From contig CM070874.1 of the NCBI GenBank assembly GCA_036365515.1, forward strand, positions 250,335,430 to 250,399,429: a DNA stretch of 64,000 bases. The letters are read 5' to 3'. This DNA comes from Torymus aiolomorphi. Taxonomy: Eukaryota; Arthropoda; Insecta; Hymenoptera; Torymidae. This document shows positions 22,408 to 33,689 of the stretch, piece after piece (position 1 is the stretch's first letter; each line of letters opens with the position of its first letter). The notes under the pieces are model-generated. The model was not told the origin of the DNA. It saw only the letters and a list, made by a program, of their open reading frames with translations, and did no database searches. Position numbers and translations under genes: made by a program.

Positions 22408-22425
22408 ATCCGGCTCGAAGGACCA
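22408..22425 (-). other. primer-binding site, tRNA-Tyr type
   Basis: Two bases downstream of the 5' LTR the minus strand reads TGGTCCTTCGAGCCGGAT. That is 18 nt complementary to a tRNA 3' end, ATCCGGCTCGAAGGACCA. From memory this is the acceptor and T-arm of insect tRNA-Tyr with its CCA. It would prime minus-strand DNA synthesis. Confidence 0.8.
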
Positions 22426-22427
22426 AA

Positions 22428-22734
22428 TGTTTTGTAGATGGGGATCGTGGAGTGGAGAGGTTCAAATTAGAAGAGTTTTCGTGTGGAGAAAAAACGTGGC
22501 TTTATTGAATGCGCCGTCGTGCCTCGTGGCGTATAGTTGTTGCTGCTGTCTCTCTCGCCGTCGTGCGTGAACTGTCGCCGGCCGGCGCTGCGAGGTGCCG
22601 TCGGCGAGACTTTGTTGAGGAGGGGCGGTGAGAGAGGACCGCGTGGAGGGCGCTCATTGGCTGCGCACCGTATATTGCCTTTTAAGGCTTGGTGACGTCA
22701 GCGTCTCGCTGGTCGAGGCGCTGGATCGCCAACA
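22428..22734 (-). repeat. 5' LTR of BEL element 1
   Basis: 307 bp, TG...CA, followed on the minus strand by two bases and the primer-binding site. It carries the same promoter half as the 3' LTR (U3-like, CTTAAAAGGC) but a different R-U5 half. Confidence 0.95.
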
Positions 22735-22739
22735 TCTTT

Positions 22740-23208
22740 TAACATTGCGGCGAGCGACTTTTAACTATAGCCAAATTATTATGAAGCATGCATACAATAA
22801 ACAATCACTGATTTTATTTTCCACAATAATATTACCATAAATAACAATAATATCAATGATTAATATACTATATTTAGTAGTAATTTACATGCATAATAAA
22901 AAAATTTCTTTATATAATGTGCAATACTACAAGCATTTATCAACTTAAATCATGGCAAAAACAGCAGCAGAAAATAACACAAAAATGCTTTTTTTAAATT
23001 ATGTTCAATACACGTTTTTCTAATTCATAAATTAGTCTTCAAAATAATTTAGTTTTACAATTAATAAATAATAGTAATATATTGTTATTGTTATTATGAA
23101 AGAAAATAAATTGATTTACATTACCTGTAATGCATTTTATTTCAAAATGAGACTTACTATAATGAGTGCTCCTATTCCATTCATTATCACCTTTACATAG
23201 ACTTTCTT
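22740..23208. other. AT-rich noncoding stretch
   Basis: Nothing recognised. It lies just downstream of the JmjC relic and may include its 3' untranslated region. Confidence 0.4.
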
Positions 23209-24599
23209 TTAATTATTATGTTTTTTGTTTCGGTGCTGCGTGAGATATCTTTGATTCGTAAAAATTTTAGAGCATATTGGACATGGTATTTGACATGTCT
23301 TCTCGTGACTTTTTATCAAGATTTTTGCGATCCGCTTTTTACACTTCTGGCATTCTTCAACATTTTCGTGATATACTTATTTATGCTCTGTTAGTTTTAC
23401 AACATGCTTATGACAAATATCACATTGTAATCTAGTTCTATTAGTAGTATGCACTGCAGAATGTCTCCTTAGATTACTTTCTTTGGAAAAGATCTTATCA
23501 CAAGTTGTACATACGTAATTGTCCTTAACTTCATGTATAATTTTTTTATGGTTTTCCAACTTCTTTGTAGTAACAAATGTTTTACAACATCCATCAATGT
23601 TACACTGTTTAAGTGTTGTTTTGGCCATTTTGTGGACTGTAATTACTGTTCTATCCTGCATGACATCTTTTTTATTGTTATCAGGACATGGACATGGAAG
23701 TGACTCATACCCACTGTTCCATTCATTACAGCCATAATTTATTGCTTCTGCAACATGTATCCAGGTTTATTACCGCGTGGTACGTTCCCCTACGAATAAA
23801 AAAAAGATCTCCTGGTTTCTGTAATACAATCGAATACGGAATTCGTAAAGAATGCAATAAATTTGGCGTCGCTATATAAATTTTGTGCTTGAAAACTTGA
23901 TTGCAACTCGTCTTTGCTGTAGTATTTTTTCTGATGTAGTCAGCAATATTACTTTCCGCTTCAGCACGCCATTTGTTATGAACTATGAACCATAATTTCG
24001 GTTCAGCCCATTTAAGTAAATTCATACTGCTCAATCCTCCATCCTCCTCGTGATGAGCAGTAAAACTCCCTTTCTCGCCGATATAATGCATCGGAGTATT
24101 TATTTCTTTCATTTCTTTTACATTTTTTGCCTCGTTAACACTAATATGTGAATCTATATTTGAAAGGATAGTGTAATTTTCTTTTGTCCCAATTTCAATG
24201 TCGCGTATGTAGGCGTGATCCACATTTCTATTTTTAAATAAATCCTTATTTTTTAATTTCCTTATTTTTTAATTTAATACTTTTACTACCACTTAAAATT
24301 CGCTGTTTTAGTAAACGATTCTTTTCGGTGCTAATTTCTACATTTTCATTGTAGAACAGCTGATCTCCTACTTTTTGTAGATGTTCACATTGTACTTGTA
24401 ATTCTGAGCCATCCTTTTCTCGAGCTGCTTCATCTAGTTTTTCCAAATATTTGTTTAAATTGATCCCCACTGGATTTATTACTTGTCGAAACTGTAAAAA
24501 TATGGAGATAATAATTTTTTTTTATAACACAAGCACGATTTTCGTGTTTTTTTTTTTTTTTTTTACCTATTAAGCTAGCCTAAAGTGACCGTTTATTGA

Positions 24600-24720
24600 C
24601 CGGCGGGTGACAAAAATTGAGAAACGTCCGCTGCTCACCGTAACGGGCAATAAAAGCCGAAAAACGCTCGCTGCTTACGGTAGCGGGCAATAAAAACTGA
24701 AAAATGCGTACAAAACGCGG
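24600..24720. repeat. three short tandem units of about 40 bp
   Basis: Units share GGGCAATAAAAGCCGAAAAACG-like wording at about 24605, 24645 and 24685. They lie inside the intron of the JmjC gene model. Confidence 0.6.
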
Positions 24721-24761
24721 CTCGGTGCACGCCGTGTAGAGGCACCTTTACGTTCAATGTC

Positions 24762-25095
24762 GGTCGAACGGATGAATTACACGGCTTATATACTCTCGGC
24801 CTTCCAATGCGTTTAAAGAAGTCACTACCAGCGCGCCGCATAGCGGATAAATAGCTGAAGCTTGCTTATCGAGCGCCGCCCATCAAAAGTTCCCGTTTGC
24901 CACCGCTATGCGGCGCGCCGGCAGTGGCTCCTTTAAACGCATTGGAAGGCCGAGAGTATATAAGCCGTGTAATTCATCCGTTCGAACGACTCTTTACGAA
25001 GAGTTCGAAATGCCTTGTTTTTGTTATCCCCTCTTGTACTAATGTACAATAGGGTCTCAAAAATTTCTGCAATATTTGCGTGAAATAATTTTGAT
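24762..25095. mobile_element. palindromic element, copy C (GGCGCGCC-core family)
   Basis: Arms 24762 to about 24870 and about 24880-24989 pair through GAATTACACGGCTTATATAC, CTTCCAATGCGTTTAAAGAA and a core with GCGCGCCGCATAGCGG and its complement. The right flank to about 25095 carries the family's AAGAGTTCGAAATGCC...TGTACAATAGGG wording. The left outer arm is missing. It belongs to the same subfamily as copy D (TCCAATGCGTTTAAAG). It sits within the 847-bp intron of the JmjC gene model. GTATATAAGCC faces outward on each side. Confidence 0.85.
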
Positions 25096-25560
25096 TTTGT
25101 ATTATATAAGAAAAACTTATTGAAGTAGCGACACTCTATCCCGGCTATACTTATTCGTAATACGTTTTGAAATTTATTCATATACATTTTGTACTGTCAA
25201 TATATGAGTAATATATTGGAGGATGTACAATTGCAGATATGTTACTAATATATTGACAATCGCATAGCCAGTATATTTGTAATATATTGCTAATTTGTAT
25301 ATCCAACATATATAAAATATATTGCCGATACTTACAATTTTTTCGCGGGCTGCGATTTGCAACCATGCAGCTCTTATCGATTCATCTCTTAAACGAGTTC
25401 TTTCTTTTGGACCAACTGTAGGTCTCAATTTCGATCTCGCCCTTTGTAAATTGATCATGGAATTTTCTTTAATTTTTATAATGCAGCCTGTAAATTCATA
25501 ATTTTCATCATTAAGATTAACATTTGAACGTTTGCTAATATATACTTGGAACATACACAT

Positions 25561-26468
25561 CTACGCTTTACATAGACATGTACTAAAAGCTAGGATAAAG
25601 TGGAGAGAGAGAGAGACCCATACACGTGAAAAATATCTATGGTCTATGAAATCTCTAACTAGATAGATAGAGATAGAGACTAAGCTTGTAAAAGGCACGG
25701 TTATAAGATCAACGCGCGTACATACACTTATCACAGAATCATTTAATCCGGAGAGCATAAATAATTTGTTTAATTGTACTTCCAAATCGCGAGGTTTCGA
25801 TGGATCGTACGTAAATGAATTTTTCGCTCGTAAAATTGGGCGTTAGAATTCGCAATAAACCAAATGCATAAATACATAAGTCTGCAGTGTTAAAATTCGC
25901 ATTCGAATTCGTACCTCTTTCCAAAAGAATCAAACCTGAGACAATCCGCGCGCCTCCTAGGTATCAACTACACGGATTGGCAACCGAATAACGCGTCTGG
26001 GAATCCGCCGTCGATAAAAATCCGCGCTCATCAAAATCACGTAGTCGGACATTGATTGACGCGAGGAGGTTTATGATAGAAGTAGGTAGTGGAGATATAA
26101 ATGAATTATTTAACTTGTACTTCGAAATTAAATAGTACGACCCTTTTGAGCGTGGTAAGTGATACGGCCAGCGGATGAACAGTCGAGAGAAGTTTGTTTT
26201 CGATTTACACGGAGCCGAGGTGTTATGGAATCAGGGTACTGGAAAATACCAGAAGTTTAATGCAAAAGTGTGAAGGTAGAACGGGGTAGTTAAATTGATT
26301 TTCCATACTTCGTACGCAAAATTGGCCTTTCTGCCCGTCATTTGAAATAGTCCATTACGCAACAAAGCGCAAAGTAGGTGATTCTCATACGAGTCGTGTT
26401 GAATGAATGAACAAAAGGGACGTGTGAGAAGCACCGTACACGCACGCGTTGCGTATACTATTTTGCAA
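25561..26468. other. noncoding stretch
   Basis: No gene recognised. On the minus strand it would lie immediately upstream of the JmjC gene model and might have held its promoter. A GAGAGAGAGA run is near 25600. Confidence 0.35.
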
Positions 26469-26632
26469 AGTGTGGGTTTCTCGTATTTTGAACTCGCAGA
26501 GTCTGGCTTTCTCGCATTTTGAACTCGCAGAGTGTGGTTTCTCGCATTTTTAACTCGCAGTGTGCAAAAAGATTGCTTTGCACACTGCGAGTTAAGAATG
26601 CGGGAATCCTACACTTTGCGTACGCTAAAGAG
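26469..26632. repeat. short tandem and inverted repeat cluster
   Basis: Three direct copies of a roughly 36-bp unit (GTGTGG-TTTCTCGCATTTT-AACTCGCAG) are followed by an inverted partial copy starting TTTGCACACTGCGAGTT. This makes a hairpin around 26570-26600. Confidence 0.8.
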
Positions 26633-26711
26633 GAATATAAAATAGAGCTTTGCGCCTTTATTTAGAAAAGTACTATTTCCTATCATCGTGCGCAAAGTTT
26701 AATTTTTTACA

Positions 26712-26833
26712 CGCATTTGCGTTCGCGAATAGCCACTTTCCCGTGCGCTCTTCTCAGCGAATGAGGAAGTGTCAGTTTACGACGTAAATGCATATACAAA
26801 ATTAAACTTCGCGCAACTTGATAAGAAATACTA

Positions 26834-26915
<82 letters not shown>

Positions 26916-27459
26916 TCTCTTTCTCCTTCTCTTTAGAGATAGTCCAATAACGCAGGCAAAAACAATGAACATGAATGTATTATTACATCTTTACTTACAT
27001 ACGAAGTTGTTTGTTGTAGGTTTTGTTCTAAGCCCCTTGTACACGAACGAACGTATACGGAGTTTATATTGTTATGGTTTATCGCCGAGAGAAAATAATA
27101 AATTGTATTGACTCTGAAAGTCTTTGCTCCAACCCACTTTACGAAAGTAAATTTGTAGCAAGAGGAATGTGAACGCTACGCGCGTTCGAGTAAAACAGGC
27201 AAGCAATACGCAATGTATATGCAACAGGCAAACTAATAATACAAGAGCTTCACGTATTATCAGCAAGGCAAAAATTAGTAATTGGGCAATAAATAAAGCA
27301 AGGGGTAAGTAAAAGTAAGGCAAATAATGTTTGGCGGGGGAGACGGCAAGTGCGTGGCGCAGGCCCCTACTTAAGCACGTGGGGTGATGTTTTTCATTGA
27401 AAGTTGCGCGCTTGGAGCTTGCCATCTAGCGGTCACTTTGGGTACTACAATTCCGAACA
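26712..27459 (-). repeat. 3' LTR of BEL element 2
   Basis: It ends (plus sense) in TTCCGAACA next to a polypyrimidine stretch TACCGCCCGCTTTCG, the complement of a purine-rich primer tract. A long (CT)n run lies at about 26836-26906. The outer limit may extend left of 26712, since the comparison copy is truncated there. Confidence 0.8.
26836..26906. repeat. (CT)n microsatellite
   Basis: About 35 uninterrupted CT units within the 3' LTR of BEL element 2. Confidence 0.95.
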
Positions 27460-27540
27460 TACCGCCCGCTTTCGTCCATATAATGGGCGAACAGAATTAG
27501 TTTAGCAGACATTTAAACCGATCTGAAAACTAAGATTAAA

Positions 27541-28440
27541 CTATTGCAATTGGAGACGTTGAGGTGTTAAGTTTGGCAATAGGTCCGCTAGTAATCCATC
27601 CGAAGATTGTGCGTTGGGCCATTGGAGTTCCGGTCCTTTGACCAGTCCGTCGAGCAAGATCTCTGGGAAGATGTCAGCACCAAGTAAAATATCAATTTCA
27701 GCAGGTGTTTCTCTGAAATCGTCCGCTAATTCTAATCCCTTCAAATGGGTCCAGGCATTCTTTAGTTTATGGCATCTTTGCGTGTATTTTGTAATAAAAA
27801 GAAGTACTAGTGCGTTTAACTGCAAATGTGCTTTAAGGTTGAAAGCCGATGTAAGTTGCAAAGTGGTTCGGCCCTTAGCAGGGATGTGAGAATAACCTCC
27901 AATACCACTCAACGGCACTGTCGTGGCAGAGTATGGTTGTTCAAGCTTCTTTAATAACACCTCGGATACAAAAGAACTTTGGGATCCAGGATCTATCATA
28001 GCTCGAGCAGTATGAATTCTGCCATCAGCATCACGTAGTTTCACCAACGCGGTAGCCAGAAGAACAGATTCTACACCGGAGCTTTGAGCTTCTAAACTTA
28101 GTTGCAGCTCAGTGTTGGTAGTAAAGGAGGGACCAGTAAAAGCGACGTGATTATGTATGGGTTCAATGGTAGACACGTGAGAACTTGTATTTGTATCTTC
28201 GTGAAGAAGCGTATGGTGTTGTTTGCTACATATGATACATCTTCTGTCAGATCGGCAATTACTGATCGGGTGAAACCCAAGACAATTGAAACATAACTTC
28301 TCTTTTTCTACGAAGATTTTTCGCTCACTTGCGGTTTTGGCTTTGAAGGCGTCGCAACGAGTAATGAAATGTGGTTCTGCACAAAAGACACACTTGTCGG
28401 TAAACGTAGCATGGGAGCTAATTGATCTGTTTTCTGGAGC
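27541..28440 (-). pseudogene. BEL/Pao gag-pol fragment (zinc knuckles and protease)
   Basis: About 300 codons remain open from the LTR junction. They encode zinc knuckles (CVFCAEPHFITRC, CFNCLGFHPISNC, CIICSKQHHTLLH). Next is a spacer, then a retropepsin motif AMIDPGSQSSFV, and downstream the Pao-type DILLGADIFPEIL. The frame ends shortly before the 3' LTR, where RT should begin. The open start within the LTR is accidental. Confidence 0.9.
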
Positions 28441-28563
28441 GCATTTGCGTTCGCGAATAGCCACTTTCCCGTGCGCTCTTCTCAGCGAATGAGGAAGTGT
28501 CAGTTTACGACGTAAATGCATATACAAAATTAAACTTCGCGCAACTTGATAAGAAATACTACA

Positions 28564-28595
<32 letters not shown>

Positions 28596-29139
28596 TCTCT
28601 TTCTCCTTCTCTTTAGAGATAGTCCAATAACGCAGGCAAAAACAATGAACATGAATGTATTATTACATCTTTACTTACATACGAAGTTGTTTGTTGTAGG
28701 TTTTGTTCTAAGCCCCTTGTACACGAACGAACGTATACGGAGTTTATATTGTTAGGGTTTATCGCCGAGAGAAAATAATAAATTGTATTGACTCTGAAAG
28801 TCTTTGCTCCAACCCACTTTACGAAAGTAAAGTTGTAGCAAGAGGAATATGAACGCTACGCGCGTTCGAGTAAAATAGGCAAGCAATACGCAATGTATAT
28901 GCAACAGGCAAACTAATAATACGAGAGCCTCACGTATTATCAGCAAGGCAAAAATTAGCAATTGGGCAATAAGTAAAGCAAGGGGTAAGTAAAAGTAAGG
29001 CAAATAATGTTTGGCGAGGGAGACGGCGAGTGCGTGGCGCAGGCCCCTACTTAAGCACGTCGGGTGATGTTTTTCATTGAAGGTTGCGCGCTTGGCGCTT
29101 GCCATCTAGCGGTCACTTTGGGTACTACAATTCCGAGCA
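28440..29139 (-). repeat. 5' LTR of BEL element 2, truncated
   Basis: Same sequence as 26712-27459 with a shorter (CT)n at about 28564-28588 and scattered substitutions. The two copies stay closely similar over 700 bp. At its inner side it is fused to gag codons. Confidence 0.85.
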
Positions 29140-29476
29140 CCCCTCGTTCATTGTCCGATGATAAGACTCTAGATAATTATTTGTCCTATCTGGACAATTG
29201 AACACGCTGAAAACTTTGGGAGTTACTTTCTTCACCCATTCATTTGCAAAATAAAAGTCCATGAATTTATTCCATTTTTTAAGCGTTTGTTGATCATCGG
29301 AATAATTTTTGTTTATTAAATCTTTAATAATATTGACTCCTTCTCTTACTTTTTCTGGAGGTAATAGCGGTAGGACAAGAATTTTTTTATGATGTCGGTT
29401 CCCATAGGATTTTTTCTGCGTTATCCTTTTTTAAATATAATTTGTAATCCGGAGATTTAGCTTTTCTGATGATTGC

Positions 29477-29924
29477 CTAAAAGATAGAAACACTTGTTTA
29501 TTTATATTGTATTTTTAAAATATTAGAGTGGATACTCAAACGGTATCTAAAGCTAATTAGTACACAAAACTATAATCATTGAATAATAGTATATTTCTAT
29601 ACAAGTGCGAAAGTGTTGATTCTAGCACGAATATGAGGTTTGTCGCCCGAGCGAAGCGAGTGTGACAATCACACGAGTGTAGAATGATCTTTTGCACGTG
29701 TATCAAATGATATTTTTCGATACAGGAGGCGTAAAAGCAATTTTAAAAATTTACAGAATGTGAAAAATTCACAGTATCGAAAAAATCGGTATATATAAAA
29801 AAGGCAATAAGATATTAAAGTACAAATAGAGTCACATTGATTACATATGATAATATGAGGTTTACAAAAAATTTACACTCAAGATGGTATCAAAAATATA
29901 CGATAAAAATCACATTTTTGACAC
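29477..29924. other. intron of MULE relic, AT-rich
   Basis: Nothing recognised. A CGAGCGAAGCGAG word lies near 29650. Confidence 0.4.
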
Positions 29925-30319
29925 ATTTTTTTAAAGGTTAAGATTTTTAATTAAATGGTAAAAAAGCCATCATCTTTAAACCTCTGTCATTTAGAACGAG
30001 AAAGCTTTCATTTACTTTTTTGAAAATTAAACAATGTTGGTGTATTCAAAAGTTATAAGAGCTTAAAGTTAAGCGTCGAGAAGGCATAAAGATACTCTCA
30101 ACGTTAGGACGGCCGATTCCTAAGATTTGTGTATTTTTATGCCTTTTCGACGCTCAACTTTAGACTGTTATAACTTTTGAAGGAATCCACATTTTATAAT
30201 TTTCAAAAAAGTAAATGAAAGCTATTTCTTTCTCGCTTCAATTTCTTTTTGAATCTTTTATCTGAGTTTGAAAGAGGTCTAGTCGCCATTTTCATAAAAA
30301 ATTTCAACCTTAAAAAAAT
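29925..30319. repeat. foldback repeat
   Basis: Arms pair through CTTTCATTTACTTTTTTGAA, AAAAGTTATAA and AAGTTGAGCGTCGA-like words. The loop is around 30085-30130. The outermost parts (CATTTTTTTAAAGGTT and AACCTTAAAAAAATG) are paired but the region between is diverged. Confidence 0.75.
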
Positions 30320-30904
30320 GTATCACAAAGATGTTTTTTATTGTGCACGACTTTTCCCGTATACTTTGCGATATAAGAAACAAGAAAAAACGCGTCCAGA
30401 AGAAAAGCTTTCAAAAAAAGTTTTGACAAGTTTTGAGGTCGCCTGAACTGTAACTTTTGTGAATTTTGTCATATAAGAGAAGAAGCGTAAAAATCGAAAA
30501 TGTGGGCAAGACATGGAAAACATATTGGAAAAAGGTATGGGACATATATTGGGGATTCATTTACCAATATCTTGCGGCCATGTCTGCAAATGCGCTCAAC
30601 CCAAGATTTCTCCCAGATATTGCCAAGTTTTTTACAAATACTTGTGAAAGTAAGACAAATTTTTTGTAAATATTTTATTCTTAAAAAAATGTTTATTTAA
30701 GTATTGTTTAGACTGAAATGCGAAATGTTCTTTCCAATATAGTGCCGCCTTTTCAATAAGTTATTTTTATATTTTACAAATCAAAATTATTTTGCGCCAA
30801 TATTGCGGAAATTTTTGAGTATTGAGTCCCTGTTGTACATTGTACAAGGGATAACAAAAATAATTCGGATTCTTCGAAAAAAAATTGTTCGAACGAAAGA
30901 AAGA

Positions 30905-31205
30905 AAGAAGAGGTGGTGGGGGCCCCCTCCGTCGCCCCCTATCAGTGAGGTACAGCCTGCCCGGATCACCGTCCAGGAGCCACTTACGTAGAAATAAATT
31001 CACATAGGAGGAGCCTGGGCGATTCCAGTTACCTCTCCTTAAAGAAGGAAATCATAATAGAGGAAGTTGTGCGTTACCCTGTAAGGGCATTCCACACTAT
31101 CACAAGTTATAGAGCAAAAACGGTTGTATGGCTGAACTACTAAGTAGAGTGTAGAATGGGGAAAAACCACGCTAGGAGTAAAAACCCATTTATCTTATGT
31201 TAGGT
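30905..31205. other. unpaired 300-bp segment inside palindrome D
   Basis: GC-richer than its surroundings, with no reverse-complement partner in the other arm and no equivalent in copies A-C. Words include GGTACAGCCTGCCCGGATCA and GGGCATTCCACACTATCACA. It has no long open frame. It may be captured host DNA, possibly a structured RNA gene, but it matches nothing I recognise. Confidence 0.45.
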
Positions 31206-31866
31206 GTTCGAACAGATGAATTACATGGCTTATATACTCTCGGTCTTCCAATGCGTTTAAAGAAATCACTATCGGCGCGCCGCATAGCGGTAAGTGGCGG
31301 AAATTTGCTTATCGAGCGCCGCCCATCAAAAGTTCCCGTTTGCCACCGCTATGCGGCGCGCCGGTAGTGACTTCTTTAAACACATTGGAAGACCGAGAGT
31401 GAGTAAGCCGTGTAATTCATCCGTTCGCCTTGTTTTTGTTGTCCCTTGTACAACAGGGACTCAATACTCAAAAATTTCTGCAAAATAATTTTGATTTGTG
31501 AAATATAAAAATAACTTATTGAAAAGTCGGCACTATATTGGAAAGAACATTTCACATTTCAGTCTAAACAATACTTTTTTATTTTATTTTTTATTTATTT
31601 ATCCAGAGTACATTATAGAAGTACATTACATTATTGTAACCCTGCAGAGAAAAATAAATTTCCTGTTTGCAGGTCCCGAGTATATAATATACTTAAAATT
31701 AAAACTAATACTAATTCTTAAAACTATGAAATATTTTTAACATCATAATAGACTTTCTAAACAGTAATATGTAAATATGCGATATGCAATTATCTAAATT
31801 TTCGACTTGAATTACTATAACGAACTTATAGTATCAAATCGTTTTCAAGGAATATTCAACTCGTTT

Positions 31867-33689
31867 TCAATAAATATTTTTCACAATCCATTTTTTTATT
31901 TTGTACCTCGCAGGTCTTTTGTCTATATCTAGAGTTTTGAGCTCATTTGGTAGTATATTAAAAGTCTTTATTGCAGTTATATAATTGTTTTTTTCGCTTA
32001 CTCTTTTGTCAATTTTTGGTAATAATATAGCTTTATTTCTTGTCTTACTATTTGAGTTTGTGAATATATTTTTCATTTCGCTGTAATGATATTTTAAGCA
32101 GTCCTATGTGAATAGTTGCTTAATATTCATAGGTTTATTTTGCTCAAACGTGTTTTTGAAAACTAGTTTAAGTAGTCTGTTTTGTATATTTTGAAGTAAA
32201 TGTTGATTGTTTTTATATACACCTCCCCAGGCAATTATCCCATAATTAATAACACTGTGAAAAAACGCATAGTAAATAACCTTTAATGTATTTGTTTGCA
32301 TAAATTTATTGATTTTGTAAAAGATGAAATTTAAGTAACTTGTTTTTTTGATTAGGTAGTTAATATGATCATCCCATTTTAGATTATAATCAAAATTTAC
32401 TCCTAAATATTTACACGAGTCAACTCTCTTTATTTTTTCTTTGTTAATATATACATTTAAATTTTTTGGTACACTGTTACAGTAATTACCGAAAGTTATG
32501 TACACAGTTTACTTATGTTTAATGTTAGTTTATTCAATGCAAGCCATATAGCTACTTTTTCAAGATATAGATTCATTTCACTTTCAACTTCTTTCCAGGT
32601 TTTTCCTGACGATATAACTGCTGTGTCATCAGCATATGATAAAATTGAGTTTTCTGGCATTGTTATAAGTAGATCATTTATATATAATATAAAAAGTAAT
32701 GGCCCAAGAATTGTTCCTTGTGGCACTCCCACCGTTATTGTTATCGGTTCACTCTCACTTTGGCCAATTCTTACTTTCTGCTTTCTATTTGTTAAGTAGC
32801 TTAGCATTAAATTATAAACATTGCCTCTTATCCCGTATGCTTGCAACTTATGTAAAAGTATATTATGATCAACTGTATCAAAGGCTTTTGCTAGATCCAG
32901 AAATGCAACTATAATGGGCTTACTCTTATCTAAGTTCTCATAGATCCTCTTTGTAATACAGCTTAGAGCATCTGTGGTTCCTTTGCTTTTAATAAAGCCA
33001 AACTGTTTTTCACTTAATATTTTATGTTTTTTAATAAAATCAAAAATTCTTTCATAGATTACTTTTTCAAAGATTTTTGCTATATTCGATATTAATGATA
33101 TAGGTCTGTAGTTATTAACTTGTAATTTTTTCCCTGATTTATAAATTGGTACCACTTCAGCTGCTTTTAGCGCATCCGGCCATATTGATTTTTCAATACA
33201 TTTATTGACGATATATGCCAAAGGATCTGCTATAAGATCAGATATTGTTTTGAATGTCTTAGCATTTATTTTGTCAACTCCACCATTCTTGATTTTCAAA
33301 TTCTCAATTATTTTTTTAATTTCAATTTCATTTGTAGGATGTAGGAAAATTGTATTTAAGTTACTTGGTGGTAGTTGTATAAATTTTTTACTTGGGGCAA
33401 TAATTTTGTCACTCATTTCTTTGCCCATTTTGCCGTAATAGTCATTCATGATGTTCGCAATTTTGGATGGGATTTTTACTATCTCCTCGTTTTCATCATA
33501 TATTTCACTTATATTATTATCTTTTTTATTTTTGTTACCCAATGTGGAATTTATAATTTTCCATAGTTGTCTTGGATTATCTGAGTTTTTCTCTATAAGA
33601 TCCTTCTCGTATTTAATTTTGGCATCTTTTATAACTTTGTTTAGAGATTTAACATAGTTTTTGTATTCACTTTGTAATCTTTCATTCAT
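31867..33689 (-). pseudogene. LINE ORF2 part 2: reverse transcriptase, shifted
   Basis: 397 codons are open from 33689 and carry all RT core motifs: NNYRPISLISNIAKIFEKVI, QFGFIKSKGTTDAL, FLDLAKAFDTVDH, GVPQGTILGPLLF and SYADDTAV. A one-base shift near 32500 moves the thumb region to another frame (YITFGNYCNSVP, CKYLGVNFD, INYGIIAWGG). TAG at 32104-32106 interrupts it. The last 70 codons (YHYSEMKNIFTNSNSKTRNK ... KNIY) end at 31867. No RNase H is present. The RT resembles Jockey/CR1-superclade enzymes. Confidence 0.9.

Larger units (their letters stand above)
16494..22734 (-). mobile_element. BEL/Pao LTR retrotransposon 1 (defective)
   Basis: Transcribed on the minus strand. The LTRs are 22428-22734 (5') and 16494-16808 (3'), both TG...CA. 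The 5-bp direct repeat TCTTT flanks the whole at 16489-16493 and 22735-22739, proving a single insertion event. Order on the minus strand is LTR, primer-binding site, 1.56-kb leader, gag, pol, purine-rich tract, LTR. Defects are a gag/pol frameshift, loss of most of reverse transcriptase and RNase H, and LTRs that are identical over only half their length. Confidence 0.97.
23209..25560 (-). pseudogene. JmjC-domain protein with C-terminal C2H2 zinc fingers, broken
   Basis: Two-exon model on the minus strand. Exon 1 is 25560-25336 (75 codons, starting ATGTGTATGTTC), ending REKI against GTAAGT. Exon 2 starts after TTTTTACAG at 24491 (FRQVINPVG), both phase 0. Exon 2 encodes a helical region. It then encodes a JmjC domain with TPMHYIGEKGSFTAHHEED (iron-binding H-x-E) and GTYHAVIN (second His), and AEAINYGCNEWN. 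Classical fingers follow: CNIDGC..H, YVCTTCDKIF..H, LQCDIC, CPICSKIF..H. JmjC proteins are Fe(II)/2-oxoglutarate oxygenases, often histone demethylases; the layout recalls KDM4/KDM5-type JmjC. Lesions: a 16-bp tandem duplication near 24245-24276, a one-base shift near 23757, and TAA at 23377-23379. The frame resumes after each. The final stop is at 23209-23211. It is host-derived or element-carried; I cannot tell which. Confidence 0.75.
26712..29139 (-). mobile_element. BEL/Pao LTR retrotransposon 2 (deletion derivative)
   Basis: Direct repeats at 26712-27459 and 28440-29139 are near-identical except for the length of a (CT)n tract. They flank only about 1 kb of interior coding for a BEL gag-pol fragment on the minus strand. 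The 5' LTR (right) runs straight into mid-gag at the shared word CGCATTTGCG. So the end of that LTR, the primer-binding site, the leader and the gag start are all deleted at microhomology. RT, RNase H and integrase are also gone. Its right edge abuts a coding exon of the MULE pseudogene. No target duplication was found because the left boundary is uncertain. Confidence 0.88.

Noticed and set aside
26231..26434. Continuation of the MULE last exon left of BEL element 2
   Set aside because: The minus strand left of the LTR shows no MULE C-terminal motifs and no matching target duplication.
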